Below, piece after piece: positions 26,334 through 35,146 of a stretch of 64,000 nucleotides of DNA. A model generated the notes under the pieces. That model searched no databases. It was not told the DNA's origin and was given only the letters and a program-made list of their open reading frames with translations. This DNA is from Pseudomonas viridiflava. GTDB taxonomy: Bacteria > Pseudomonadota > Gammaproteobacteria > Pseudomonadales > Pseudomonadaceae. The DNA lies in contig NZ_UPSE01000306.1 of the NCBI RefSeq assembly GCF_900573885.1, positions 186,001 to 250,000 on the forward strand, given 5' to 3'. Made by a program: the position numbers and the translations under genes. Every line of letters starts with the position of its first letter. The first letter of the stretch is position 1.

Positions 26334-26603
26334 ATGAATACCCCGCTCCGTGTTAACGAAGCTTTGTTGATTGCTCACCGCGCTTTTCAGCCTTTCCAGT
26401 GTGTTGCCTGGGCGCCGCAAGACGGCAAAGGCGAGTTGAATTTTTCTGTTATCGACCGCACCAATACCCGCCTCCTCGGCCGTGCTCAAGTGGCCAGCAG
26501 CGCGTTTACCGATCCAACCCAGCTCGAGCGTTTGCTGAAGCAGTCGCGCGATGAGTTGAATCAAAAAGGTTACGACCTTGAGCCTTGGCAGATGAGCGCT
26601 TAA
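26334..26603 (+). CDS. Small protein of unknown function
   Basis: The 89-residue protein has no signal peptide or membrane segment. It reads as a compact mixed alpha/beta domain (beta-rich residues 20-50, then an amphipathic helix at about 61-80). The ATG at 26334 has a GGAGA site and codon use fits the genome. A strong terminator follows 19 bp after the stop. I do not recognise the family. It sits downstream of, and convergent with, the giant adhesin gene. Confidence 0.7.
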   Translation: MNTPLRVNEALLIAHRAFQPFQCVAWAPQDGKGELNFSVIDRTNTRLLGRAQVASSAFTDPTQLERLLKQSRDELNQKGYDLEPWQMSA

Positions 26604-26622
26604 GGCTTTATACGCTACACCC

Positions 26623-26657
26623 CTGCGGGCAGCCTTCGAGCTGCCCGCAGTCGTTTT
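26623..26657 (+). terminator. Terminator after the 89-residue gene
   Basis: An 11-bp perfect GC-rich stem (26623-26633 with 26640-26650) and six-base loop is followed by TCGTTTT. Confidence 0.82.
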
Positions 26658-26679
26658 CGGGGTACGCAAAAACGCGGGC

Positions 26680-26704
26680 AAAAAAAGGCCCGCATCAGCG
26701 GGCC
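26680..26704 (-). terminator. Terminator after the adhesin gene
   Basis: On the minus strand GGCCCGC/GCGGGCC (26687-26693 with 26698-26704) is followed by seven T. It is 17 bp past the adhesin stop. Confidence 0.85.
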
Positions 26705-26721
26705 CAAGTCAGGAACAAGGG

Positions 26722-29700
26722 TTAAACGGTGTCGGTTTTCAGGGCGTGGTCGTTGATCATGCCGTTGATTACCGTGGCCGCATCGGTGCTGCCGTAGTAA
26801 GCGCCGCTGGAAAGATCCACGCCTCCCAGTACGACCGATTGCTGAGCCGGCCCGCCGGCGATGGTGGAAATACCGATAGTGGTATTGCCGCCGCCGAAGT
26901 TGAAGCTCAGGTAGTCGTCCAGTGCGTTGCCGTTCTGCGCGACGCCAGAGAGCAGTTGCGACAGGTCGAGCACGTCCGAGCTGTTGCCGGTCAGGTCGAC
27001 TTTGAAGTCGGTGATGGTATCAGTGCCGCCCAGGCCACCTCTCTCCCACACGTAGGTGTCATTGCCGGTGCCGCCAGTGAGCTGGTCGTTACCCAGGCCA
27101 CCGATCAGCACGTCGTTGCCGCCGCCGCCGATGATGCTGTCGTTACCCGCGCCGCCGTTTAGGTAGTTGGCGCTGGTGTTACCGGTGAGGCTGTCGGCGT
27201 AGTCCGAGCCGATCAGGTTTTCGATGCTGCTGAAGGTGTCGCCACCGCTGCCGGTGTTGGTGAGCAAGTTGGCGGTCATGCCGCTCGCCGCATCGTGATA
27301 GCTGACGGTATCGCTACCGTTCCCACCATTGAGCTGATCCACGCCCAAGCCACCGACCAGAATGTCGTTGCCCTCGCCGCCGTTCAGCGTGTCGTTGCCA
27401 CCCAGGCCCAGCAGGATGTCGTCGCCGTCTTTGCCGTTGAGCGTGTCGTCGGCGTTGTCGCGGCCCAGCAGCACTTCATTGCGGAAGGTGCCGTCCAGCG
27501 TCTGCTCGCCTTCCTGGCCGCGATCAACCGTGACCACTGCCGTGTCCAGCGCGGTGCTGCCATTTACCGAAGCGGTATAAGTGAAATTCCCGCCGTCACG
27601 TGCTCCGCCGTTCTCTTCTCTGAACACTTGCACAGCCGCGGTATGGCTGACGTCTCCGTCCACGGCGCTGCCTGCCGCTATGATCGACAACGCGTTATGG
27701 CTCGGGCCAGTGTCGTTGGCCAGCAGTGCCCAGGTGGGAATGCTGATCTGATCGGCACCGCTTTGCGCGCCGGCGTTGGTCAGCACCAGGTCATCACGTA
27801 CCACTGTCGGCGCCTGCCCCGCACCAATGCCGATGTTCAGCGCGGCGCTGGCGGTGTCGCCGTCCATGTCGATGAGGGTGAACACGATGCTCGCGGCAAT
27901 CGCGGTGCTGATCACGCTTGGCGGCGTAAAGGTGTAGGCGCCGCTGTTGACGTTGACCGCCAGGTTGCCACCCGAGGCCAGGCCAAAGGTGAGTGTGCCG
28001 GCACTGAAGGTAAATGACGCGCCGCCGGTGGCGGTTACTACGTTGCCGGCTTTGTCGTAGGTGTAGGTTTTGCCGTCCACGGTTAGCGAACGCACGTAGC
28101 CGCCGTCGTTGCCGAAGCTGCCGCCGCTGGTGAGGTTGCCGGAGATGGGCGATGCCTGTGCGGTGCTCACCAGTACCGAGGTCAGGTTGTTGAGGTTGCT
28201 CACCACCTGACCGCCGGTGTTGGTGTTTGTTTCACCGTTGTAGGCGACGGGGTCCAGACCGGCCACGGTGCCGCCAGTACCCATGCCCAGGGCATAGGCG
28301 CGCACGTCGTTGGCTTCGAGGAATTTGATCCACGCCTGCTCTTCCGACACGCCGCCGTTGGAGTACGGCGTTGGCCAGCCAGCAGCGCTGCCCGGAGCGT
28401 TGGAAATACCAGCGTCGCCGTTTGGCCAGTTAGGCTCACCGTCGGACAGGAAGTACGCCACGTTCTGCACGTTGCCTGTTTCGATTTTGCCGGGCTGGCC
28501 GTAGGCGTTGATGGCGGCAATCAGCGCCGCGTCATAGTTGGTGGAGTCGGCCCCTTGCAGGCCGAGAATCGCCGCTTTGGCGTCGGCGATGCTGACCCAC
28601 ACTTCCTCGGTTGTGGCCGAGCCTGAGAACGACACCACGCTGACTTTCACATCGCCCATTGCGTCGTATTGCTCGAACAGTTCCAGCAGGGAATTCTTCG
28701 CCACGTCGAGGCGGTTCATGCCGCCCACGCCAGAGGCGTCGAGCATGCTGCCGGAGACGTCGAGCACCACCATCAGGTTGGTGTTCAAGCTGCTGCTGGC
28801 CTGGCCGTTCTGCACGATGTTGGCAGCAGTCGGCGCGTCATCTTCGACCTGCACCAGGAAACCACCCACCAGCGGCGCGGGATTATTGCCGGCGTCCACG
28901 GCGGTGAGGATGCTGTCGAAATTCAGGCTCAACACGTCGCCGTCGCCACTGCCTGGCTGATGGTCCAGCGGGCCTTTGAGGGTGAAGGTGTAGTTGCCGT
29001 CGGCTTGCACTTGCAGGGTAAACACTTGCGGGCCGTTGGCGCCTGCGGTGGCTGTGAGGGTATTGCCGGCCACGCCGTAAACCAGTGCCACGCCTTGCGA
29101 AGTCGCTGCGGTTAGCCCGCTGGTGTTGCTGCTCAGGCTGAACTGCGCGGTGCCGGGACCTGCCACCAGGTCGGAAAGGTCGCCGGTGGTAACGGTGTTG
29201 AAGGCATCGCCATCGGAAGCGCCGCCGGCCAGTTCGTTTTCATCCACACGCCCCACGACCGGACCGGCGTCTTCAACGTTGATGGTCAACGACGCCGACG
29301 ACGGATCGCCGTCTTTGTCGATGATGGTGTAGGTGAAGTTTTCCACCTGGTCGTCCGAGAGATTGGCCGGCGCAACGTAGCTCCAGGCCCCGGTGCTGAA
29401 GTTGAACGACAGCGTGCCGCCCTGCCCTGTGGCGATACTGTTCAGCTGGTTGCCATTGATGTTGGCGCCAGTGCTCGGGTCGATGGTGTTGGCGCCGTCC
29501 CAGGTATAGGTGACGCCGTTTACCACGATGGATTGAATGCGCCCGGCGCCGTCGGCACCAAAGCTGTCGTCATCGCCGCCGCCCACTGCACCGTCGCTGC
29601 CATTGAGCACGTTGCCGTTGACGAAGCCGCCGGTTACCTGGCCCACCAGGGAATCGATCAGCGAGCCGAAGCCGTCGACCAGAATCGGCACGCCGTTGCC

Positions 29701-32700
29701 GTCCACGTCCACTTGTTGCAGCGGGCCGGTGGCAATGCCGTCACCGATGCCGATGGTGCTGACCTGAATGCCGTTGGCGTTAACAAAGTTGTTCCACTGC
29801 GCAGCCGCCGCCGGGTTCAATGCCTCGCCGTTCGGGCCGAGGGATTCGTTCGGGTTGCCGTCGCTGATAAAGAACACCTGGTTGCTGGCACCGGCGATCG
29901 GGTTGAACGAACTGACCACTTCGTTTACGGCATCGCTGAAGTCGGTCGAGCCGCTGTAAGGGCGTGCGCCGCCCGGGACGCTGGAGTTGAGGCTGTCGAT
30001 TTTCGCTGCAAAGTCGGCGTAGTTATCGAATGAGGGATATGAGGTGGCATCACCGGAAAACGCGACGATCTGCGCGTGCACATCCCCGGTGGTGCCATTG
30101 AACAATGCCTGCGCAGCGGCCTTCACCGCCGTGAGCATGGTGTTCAGTTCGCTCTTGTCGATGCTGCCGCTGAAGTCGAGCACGAACAGGGTGTTGAAGC
30201 TTTGCCCTTGCGCTACCTGAACCTGAGCAACGTCGTTTCTGGCGGTTGGCGTGTCGTCATCGACGTTCACCTGCAACGTGCCGTTGGCCTTGTCGCCGTC
30301 TTTGTCAGTGACCTGATAGTTGAAGGTGAAAGCCTGGTTGTTTTCGTTGTCGGCATTGGCGTGGTTGATGGCGGCGTTTTGCACCACGTTGTATTCGCCA
30401 GTGCTGCTGTCGAGCGACACGGTCATGACCGTGGTGCCGCCCTGAACGACCAATAGATTGCTGCCGGAGGTTTCATAGCTGAAGCCGTCTGGCGCGCCCG
30501 TGGTGAGCCACTGAATCGAGCCCTCGCCATCGGCGCCGTAGTTGTGCGCCAGTGTGCCGCTGACGTTGGTGGAGTCGACGTCGTCGTTTACGCCACCGGC
30601 AATGCCGTTGGTCAATGCATCGTCGTCGAGCAGCACGGCGCCGTTGCTGGTAACGCTGGGGCCGTCGTCTTTGAAGCTGATGACCTGACCGAGATCGACC
30701 GTGGCGGTCGCGCTGTCGCCGTCGCCATCAACCACGGTGGAACCCAGGCTGATATGCCCGGCACCCAGGTACGCCGCTTCGTCGGCATCGCCGGTGGGGT
30801 GAACAATGGCGCGAATCTGATCGAGGGTAACGGTGCCGCCGGCACTCACGCTCACGGTGAATACCAAATCATTGGTGCCGCTGGTGCGCCCTTCGATTAC
30901 CCCGCTGGCGTTGACGCTGAGAATCACGTTCTCGCCGGTGGCGGTATCCACCAGGCCGGAGTTGGCGTTGGTTACGCCCAGGTTGTAGGTCTGGCTGGCG
31001 ATGCCATCGGCGCCGGCCTGCACATTGAAGGTGCCGCTGAAATTGGCGCTGGCGTCCGCGCCCAGGTTGCTTTCGTCCACTTGCAGCTGCAGCGACGAGC
31101 CCCAGGTCACGTTGGTGGCGACGTCGTTGTAGTCGTAGTCGGAGCCGTTGGTGAGGTCTTCCCAGTTCTGATTGCCCGCGCTGCCGGTGTCTTGCAGGTG
31201 CGAGCCGCCGGGGTTGAGCGAGGCGTCAGTGAACAGCACGTTGGCGCCATCGTCGCCCACCAGCGGCACGCCGCCCACCGAAGCCACCCACTTGCCACCC
31301 ACCTGGCTGAAGCTGACGGACGCACCGTCTACCAGGCCAGCGTTGCCGTTGGCGCCGTTGGGAATGATGAAGAAACCGGTGGTGCTGGGGTCCAGGCTGC
31401 TGATGTCGGCGGTGTCGCCGGCGGTTTGGTCCTGCACGTTGGCCCAGATGATTTTGCCGTCGACCGGCAAGCCATCCGGCCCTTTGGTGTAGTAGCCATA
31501 GCTACTGGCGTAACCCGCACTCGTGCCGTTAAAAGTGACCTGCGAGCTGCCGCCCAGATCGGACGCCTGAATGGTCGGACTGTCGTCGTTGATATTGACC
31601 GCCAGATTGCCGCTGGCCTGATCGTTGTCGCCGTCGGTGACGGTGTAGCCGACGTTCAGCTGGATGTTGTCTTCAGTGCCGGCCGTTGCGTGCATCAAGG
31701 GTTGCAGCAGGCTGACGGTGTAGGCGCCGGTGCTCGGGTTGGTGAGTTCGACGCGCACCAGTTCACCACGGGCGGAACTGATGGTCAGGGTGTTGGTGCC
31801 GGCATCCCACACCGAGGTCACTGCTTCAGTGCCCAGCGTGCTCGGGCCCGTCAGCGCAATGCTTTGCAGGCCATCGGCACCGGCGGCGAAATTCAGGGTG
31901 CCGCTGGTTGTGGTTGCAGCGCCAGCCACGTCGCCGGGGCCGCCGTTGATGCCGCCGAGCAGGCCTTCGTCATCGAGTGTGGCGGTGGCCGTGGTGCCAC
32001 CGGCATTCACTTGCGGGCTGTCGTCATTGATGCCCACGCCCAACGAGCCGCTAGTGGGCGTGCCGTTGCCGTCGGTGATGGTGTAACCCAGATCCAGATT
32101 CAGTGTGTCTTCAGCGCCGGCTACCGGATGGTCGAGCGGCAGTTGCATGTCGAAGTCGAACGCACCGGTCAGCGGATTGGTGTTGGTGGCGGTGAATACC
32201 ACCGGACCGTCAGCGCCGCCCTGGTGGGCGGTGAGGGTTAGGCCGTCAGCGCTGATGACCACCACCAGCGGCTGGCCTTGCGAGGTAATGCCAGACAGAT
32301 CCACCGAATCCCAGGAGAACGCGCCGGGGCCGTCGGGGCCGAAGTTGTAATCGAGGTTGCCGCTGATGGACGACGGCACGTCGGGCTGATCGTCGCCGTA
32401 TGCGCTGCCTTCGATGCCGCCGGGCAAGCCGCCGTCTTCATCGAGGGAAATGGACACCGTGCCGGCATCCGGATTGCCGTCCGGCGCCGCGGCAGCAGGA
32501 TCCGGCAGGGTAAGGTCGGCAGGGTCCGGCTCGGGAAATTCCGGGGCGCGGAACAGGCCTTCGGTGGGAAAACCGATGTCCGGGGTAACCGCGCCGCCTA
32601 CTTCGGTGAGCAACACGAAGGAACGACTGCCGCCCGCACCACCCGCTCCGCCTGCGCCGGCACCCGGGCCGGCTGCGGTGGCTTCACCGACCTGAGTCGG

Positions 32701-33033
32701 GTCTTGCCCGGCCTCGATGGCGGCTTGCAGTTGTTCAACGTCGGTCAGTTCCTGCTCGCTCGGCGGCGCCGGCTCGGCGGGGTCTTGCACGACGACGTCG
32801 TTGCCGGTTTCACCGTTGAGCAACGCCGTGTCCAGATTCAGGCTGCTCTCGCGGCCAAGGGTCAGTTCACCGCCATTGGCCAGTGCCACAGCGACGGCGC
32901 CTTGCGCGCCGGTTTCCAATTGTTCGCCCGCGTATACACGGTCGCCTTCACTCAGCGCGCGTCGCGATCCATCGCTCGCTACTGCAAAGACCTCGCCGAT
33001 TACTTTACTGACGACACCAATCAACGTAGCCAT
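26722..33033 (-). CDS. lapA: LapA-like giant RTX adhesin with N-terminal retention module and two vWA domains
   Basis: The 2103-residue protein opens with the LapA-type retention module (MATLIGVVSKVIGEVFAV; residues 1-115) and the LapG site TAAG at 119-122. A glycine-rich stretch and VTPDIGFPTEGL follow. Next come T1SS-143-type repeats ending in DDSP/DDGP/DDTP, a DUF4114-like segment near 505-645 (WEDLTNGSDYDYNDV), and two von Willebrand A domains with MIDAS motifs DFSGS (about residue 950) and DVSGS (about 1425). RTX nonapeptides run from about 1860 to 2010, then a type I secretion C-terminus. It should be surface-held, calcium-binding and released by LapG. It is smaller than classical LapA. 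The ATG at 33031-33033 follows AGGAAGGA; the 15-residue longer reading has no support. Confidence 0.93.
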   Translation of the reverse strand: MATLIGVVSKVIGEVFAVASDGSRRALSEGDRVYAGEQLETGAQGAVAVALANGGELTLGRESSLNLDTALLNGETGNDVVVQDPAEPAPPSEQELTDVEQLQAAIEAGQDPTQVGEATAAGPGAGAGGAGGAGGSRSFVLLTEVGGAVTPDIGFPTEGLFRAPEFPEPDPADLTLPDPAAAAPDGNPDAGTVSISLDEDGGLPGGIEGSAYGDDQPDVPSSISGNLDYNFGPDGPGAFSWDSVDLSGITSQGQPLVVVISADGLTLTAHQGGADGPVVFTATNTNPLTGAFDFDMQLPLDHPVAGAEDTLNLDLGYTITDGNGTPTSGSLGVGINDDSPQVNAGGTTATATLDDEGLLGGINGGPGDVAGAATTTSGTLNFAAGADGLQSIALTGPSTLGTEAVTSVWDAGTNTLTISSARGELVRVELTNPSTGAYTVSLLQPLMHATAGTEDNIQLNVGYTVTDGDNDQASGNLAVNINDDSPTIQASDLGGSSQVTFNGTSAGYASSYGYYTKGPDGLPVDGKIIWANVQDQTAGDTADISSLDPSTTGFFIIPNGANGNAGLVDGASVSFSQVGGKWVASVGGVPLVGDDGANVLFTDASLNPGGSHLQDTGSAGNQNWEDLTNGSDYDYNDVATNVTWGSSLQLQVDESNLGADASANFSGTFNVQAGADGIASQTYNLGVTNANSGLVDTATGENVILSVNASGVIEGRTSGTNDLVFTVSVSAGGTVTLDQIRAIVHPTGDADEAAYLGAGHISLGSTVVDGDGDSATATVDLGQVISFKDDGPSVTSNGAVLLDDDALTNGIAGGVNDDVDSTNVSGTLAHNYGADGEGSIQWLTTGAPDGFSYETSGSNLLVVQGGTTVMTVSLDSSTGEYNVVQNAAINHANADNENNQAFTFNYQVTDKDGDKANGTLQVNVDDDTPTARNDVAQVQVAQGQSFNTLFVLDFSGSIDKSELNTMLTAVKAAAQALFNGTTGDVHAQIVAFSGDATSYPSFDNYADFAAKIDSLNSSVPGGARPYSGSTDFSDAVNEVVSSFNPIAGASNQVFFISDGNPNESLGPNGEALNPAAAAQWNNFVNANGIQVSTIGIGDGIATGPLQQVDVDGNGVPILVDGFGSLIDSLVGQVTGGFVNGNVLNGSDGAVGGGDDDSFGADGAGRIQSIVVNGVTYTWDGANTIDPSTGANINGNQLNSIATGQGGTLSFNFSTGAWSYVAPANLSDDQVENFTYTIIDKDGDPSSASLTINVEDAGPVVGRVDENELAGGASDGDAFNTVTTGDLSDLVAGPGTAQFSLSSNTSGLTAATSQGVALVYGVAGNTLTATAGANGPQVFTLQVQADGNYTFTLKGPLDHQPGSGDGDVLSLNFDSILTAVDAGNNPAPLVGGFLVQVEDDAPTAANIVQNGQASSSLNTNLMVVLDVSGSMLDASGVGGMNRLDVAKNSLLELFEQYDAMGDVKVSVVSFSGSATTEEVWVSIADAKAAILGLQGADSTNYDAALIAAINAYGQPGKIETGNVQNVAYFLSDGEPNWPNGDAGISNAPGSAAGWPTPYSNGGVSEEQAWIKFLEANDVRAYALGMGTGGTVAGLDPVAYNGETNTNTGGQVVSNLNNLTSVLVSTAQASPISGNLTSGGSFGNDGGYVRSLTVDGKTYTYDKAGNVVTATGGASFTFSAGTLTFGLASGGNLAVNVNSGAYTFTPPSVISTAIAASIVFTLIDMDGDTASAALNIGIGAGQAPTVVRDDLVLTNAGAQSGADQISIPTWALLANDTGPSHNALSIIAAGSAVDGDVSHTAAVQVFREENGGARDGGNFTYTASVNGSTALDTAVVTVDRGQEGEQTLDGTFRNEVLLGRDNADDTLNGKDGDDILLGLGGNDTLNGGEGNDILVGGLGVDQLNGGNGSDTVSYHDAASGMTANLLTNTGSGGDTFSSIENLIGSDYADSLTGNTSANYLNGGAGNDSIIGGGGNDVLIGGLGNDQLTGGTGNDTYVWERGGLGGTDTITDFKVDLTGNSSDVLDLSQLLSGVAQNGNALDDYLSFNFGGGNTTIGISTIAGGPAQQSVVLGGVDLSSGAYYGSTDAATVINGMINDHALKTDTV

Positions 33034-33492
33034 GATTCCTTCCTCACCACTGCTGTCAACGACCGCGTCGACACGCATTTTGAAATTGGCCAGAAGCCTC
33101 TCAAAACCTGAGGAACAGAAAAAACCCGCCGAAAGTTAGGCAGTGATGATTTGCATCATTAAGCCATGACGTCAAAAAAATACCGCCCTAGCCTGCTCGA
33201 ACTACCAGCAGTGTTATTCCCCGTTTCAGACGCTTGAAATAGCATGTGACCGTTTTTTGCAAGCCTCGCCAACGTCATAGACCCCGGTAAACGTGACGTG
33301 CAGGCAAAAACAATGTGCTCGTTTTCACATACTGCATAAGAATAAATATTCATAAGGTTTGTTCCAAAAATTTCTTAGGTTCCTCTAAAGTTGTTCTTAG
33401 CTGGAATGTTACATGCCTGAAACGGTCTAGTAGGCGCATAAGCCAAATTATTGGCATACCAACACCCTGTACACACCTATGGAGAAGTACCC
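33034..33492. other. 459-bp divergent regulatory region between lapA and lapE
   Basis: This is one of the longest non-coding gaps in the window, AT-rich at about 33330-33470, and must drive both the adhesin and its exporter. I could not identify a convincing FleQ box or sigma-54 site by eye. The small minus-strand frame at 33159-33353 has no ribosome site and looks accidental. Confidence 0.55.
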
Positions 33493-34860
33493 ATGCCTGC
33501 ATTAAAACCGCTATGGACTAGCGTGCTGTTGGCTGTGGTTTGCGCACAGGCGCAGGCCATGACCCTGTCCGAAGCTATTCAGAGCACCATCGATACCCAC
33601 CCCGAGCTGCAAGCCAGCATCAATGATCGGCGTGCGAGCAAAGAGCAAGTCGGCGTCGCCAATGGGGGTTACTACCCGGTTGTGGACCTGATCGCCGGTT
33701 ACGGCCGTGAAGAAACCGACAACCCCACCACGCGCGCGCGCGGCACCGGCACTGGCAGCCACAACAAGGAGCAGCTCGACTACGGCACGTCGCAGCTGCG
33801 TCTGCGGCAGATGCTGTTCGACGGCTTCAACACGCCGAACGAAATCGCCCGCACCGAAGCGGTGGTCGATTCGCGCTCCTACTACATCCAGGGCACGGGC
33901 GAAGACCTGGCGCTGCGCACGGTTCAGCTGTACCTCGAAGTACTCAAGCGTCGCGAAATGGTGACCTTGGCCCGCAACAACCTGCAGGCCCACCAGCGCA
34001 TGGGCGATCAGATCAACCTGCGCAGCGAACGCGGCGTTGGCAGCAACGCCGACTCCGACCAGTCGGCCGCACGTCTGGCCCTGGCCGCGAACAACCTCTA
34101 CACCGAGGAAGTGAACCTGCAGGATGCCGAAGCCAACTTCCTCAGCGCCGTCGGCCGCCCGGCTGACGAACTGGAGATTCCGGCATCAATCAAAGGCCAG
34201 ATTCCCGAAGACGTTAACGAAGCCCGCCAGCGCGTAGTCGATAACAACCCGCTGCTGAAATCGGCGCAGGCCGATGTGATTGCCGCCGAGAAACAATACG
34301 AAGTGGCCAAGTCGCCCTTCTACCCACGTTTCGATGCCGAGCTGGCCGCCAACGCCAACAACAACACTGCAGGCGAAGAAGGCCACGACAACAACTGGCG
34401 TGCCGGCGTGGTCATGACCTACAACCTACTCAACGGCGGCCGCGACAAGGCCAACCTGCAATCCACGGCGTACCAGATCAACCAGGCGATGGACATCCGC
34501 AACAACGCCCTGCGTCAAATCAACGAGAACGTCACGCTGGCGTGGAACGCCCTGCGCAACGCCCGACTGCAAACGCCGATGGCCCGTGACTACGCCGACT
34601 ACACCAAGCGTGTGCGCATGGCCTATCAGGATCAGTTCGGCCTTGGCCAACGCACCCTGCTCGACCTGCTCGACAGCGAGAACGAACTGTTCACCGCCAA
34701 CCGCCGCTACGTAGAAGTGCGCTACACCGAGGAATTCTCGATGTACCGCCTGCAATCGGCCATGGGCGAACTGCTGCGCCAGCAAGGCACCGTGCTGCCC
34801 ATCGAAGCCACCGCGCTGAACGAAATCAAAAGCACCGCGCAGTTGCCGTCGATGAAGTAA
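33493..34860 (+). CDS. lapE: LapE, TolC-type outer-membrane channel of the adhesin type I secretion system
   Basis: The 455-residue protein has a signal peptide (cut after AQAQA at about 22) and the two outer-membrane-efflux-protein repeats of TolC, with MTLSEAIQSTIDTHPELQASINDRRASKEQVGVANGG-type N-terminal helices and LNEI near the C-terminus. It should form the trimeric exit duct for the adhesin. The ATG at 33493 has GGAGAAG upstream. It is divergent from lapA and heads a lapE-lapB-lapC set, but a 160-bp palindrome separates it from lapB. Confidence 0.94.
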   Translation: MPALKPLWTSVLLAVVCAQAQAMTLSEAIQSTIDTHPELQASINDRRASKEQVGVANGGYYPVVDLIAGYGREETDNPTTRARGTGTGSHNKEQLDYGTSQLRLRQMLFDGFNTPNEIARTEAVVDSRSYYIQGTGEDLALRTVQLYLEVLKRREMVTLARNNLQAHQRMGDQINLRSERGVGSNADSDQSAARLALAANNLYTEEVNLQDAEANFLSAVGRPADELEIPASIKGQIPEDVNEARQRVVDNNPLLKSAQADVIAAEKQYEVAKSPFYPRFDAELAANANNNTAGEEGHDNNWRAGVVMTYNLLNGGRDKANLQSTAYQINQAMDIRNNALRQINENVTLAWNALRNARLQTPMARDYADYTKRVRMAYQDQFGLGQRTLLDLLDSENELFTANRRYVEVRYTEEFSMYRLQSAMGELLRQQGTVLPIEATALNEIKSTAQLPSMK

Positions 34861-34890
34861 GCGACGGCAGGGAGCCCTGCGGTGGGTGCC

Positions 34891-35050
34891 GCGTTCCTTG
34901 GGGGACCGATAAGCGGAGCCCTTTGGGCTCCCGGGTGGGCTTCGCGGGGCTCAACCCATCCTACAACCGTGTCGCCGTAGGATGGGTTCAGCGTAGCGAA
35001 GCCCACCCGGGAGCCCGCCGGGCTCCGCGTATCGGTCCGCAAAAGAACGC
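34891..35050. repeat. Long (about 160 bp) imperfect palindrome between lapE and lapB
   Basis: Successive blocks pair across a centre near 34970: GCGTTC/GAACGC, GGACCGAT/ATCGGTCC, GGAGCC/GGCTCC, GGGCTCCCGGGTGGGCTTCG with its complement, and AACCCATCCTAC/GTAGGATGGGTT. The inner part belongs to the GTAGGTTGGG repeat family (variant GTAGGATGGG). Confidence 0.85.
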
Positions 35051-35146
35051 CTCCAAATCCAACCAATTTTGTCTGAACCACAGTGGCACTGTGCGATCAG
35101 ACAGCAGTCAGTCGAGTTCACCAGGTCTGGATGAGGAGTAGTAACG

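Noticed and set aside
30544..32241. 565-codon plus-strand frame opposite lapA
   Set aside because: Glycine/alanine/valine-rich shadow of the repetitive adhesin; no ribosome site or recognisable motif.
33159..33353. 64-codon minus-strand frame in the lapA-lapE gap
   Set aside because: No ribosome site and unlike the codon use of neighbours.
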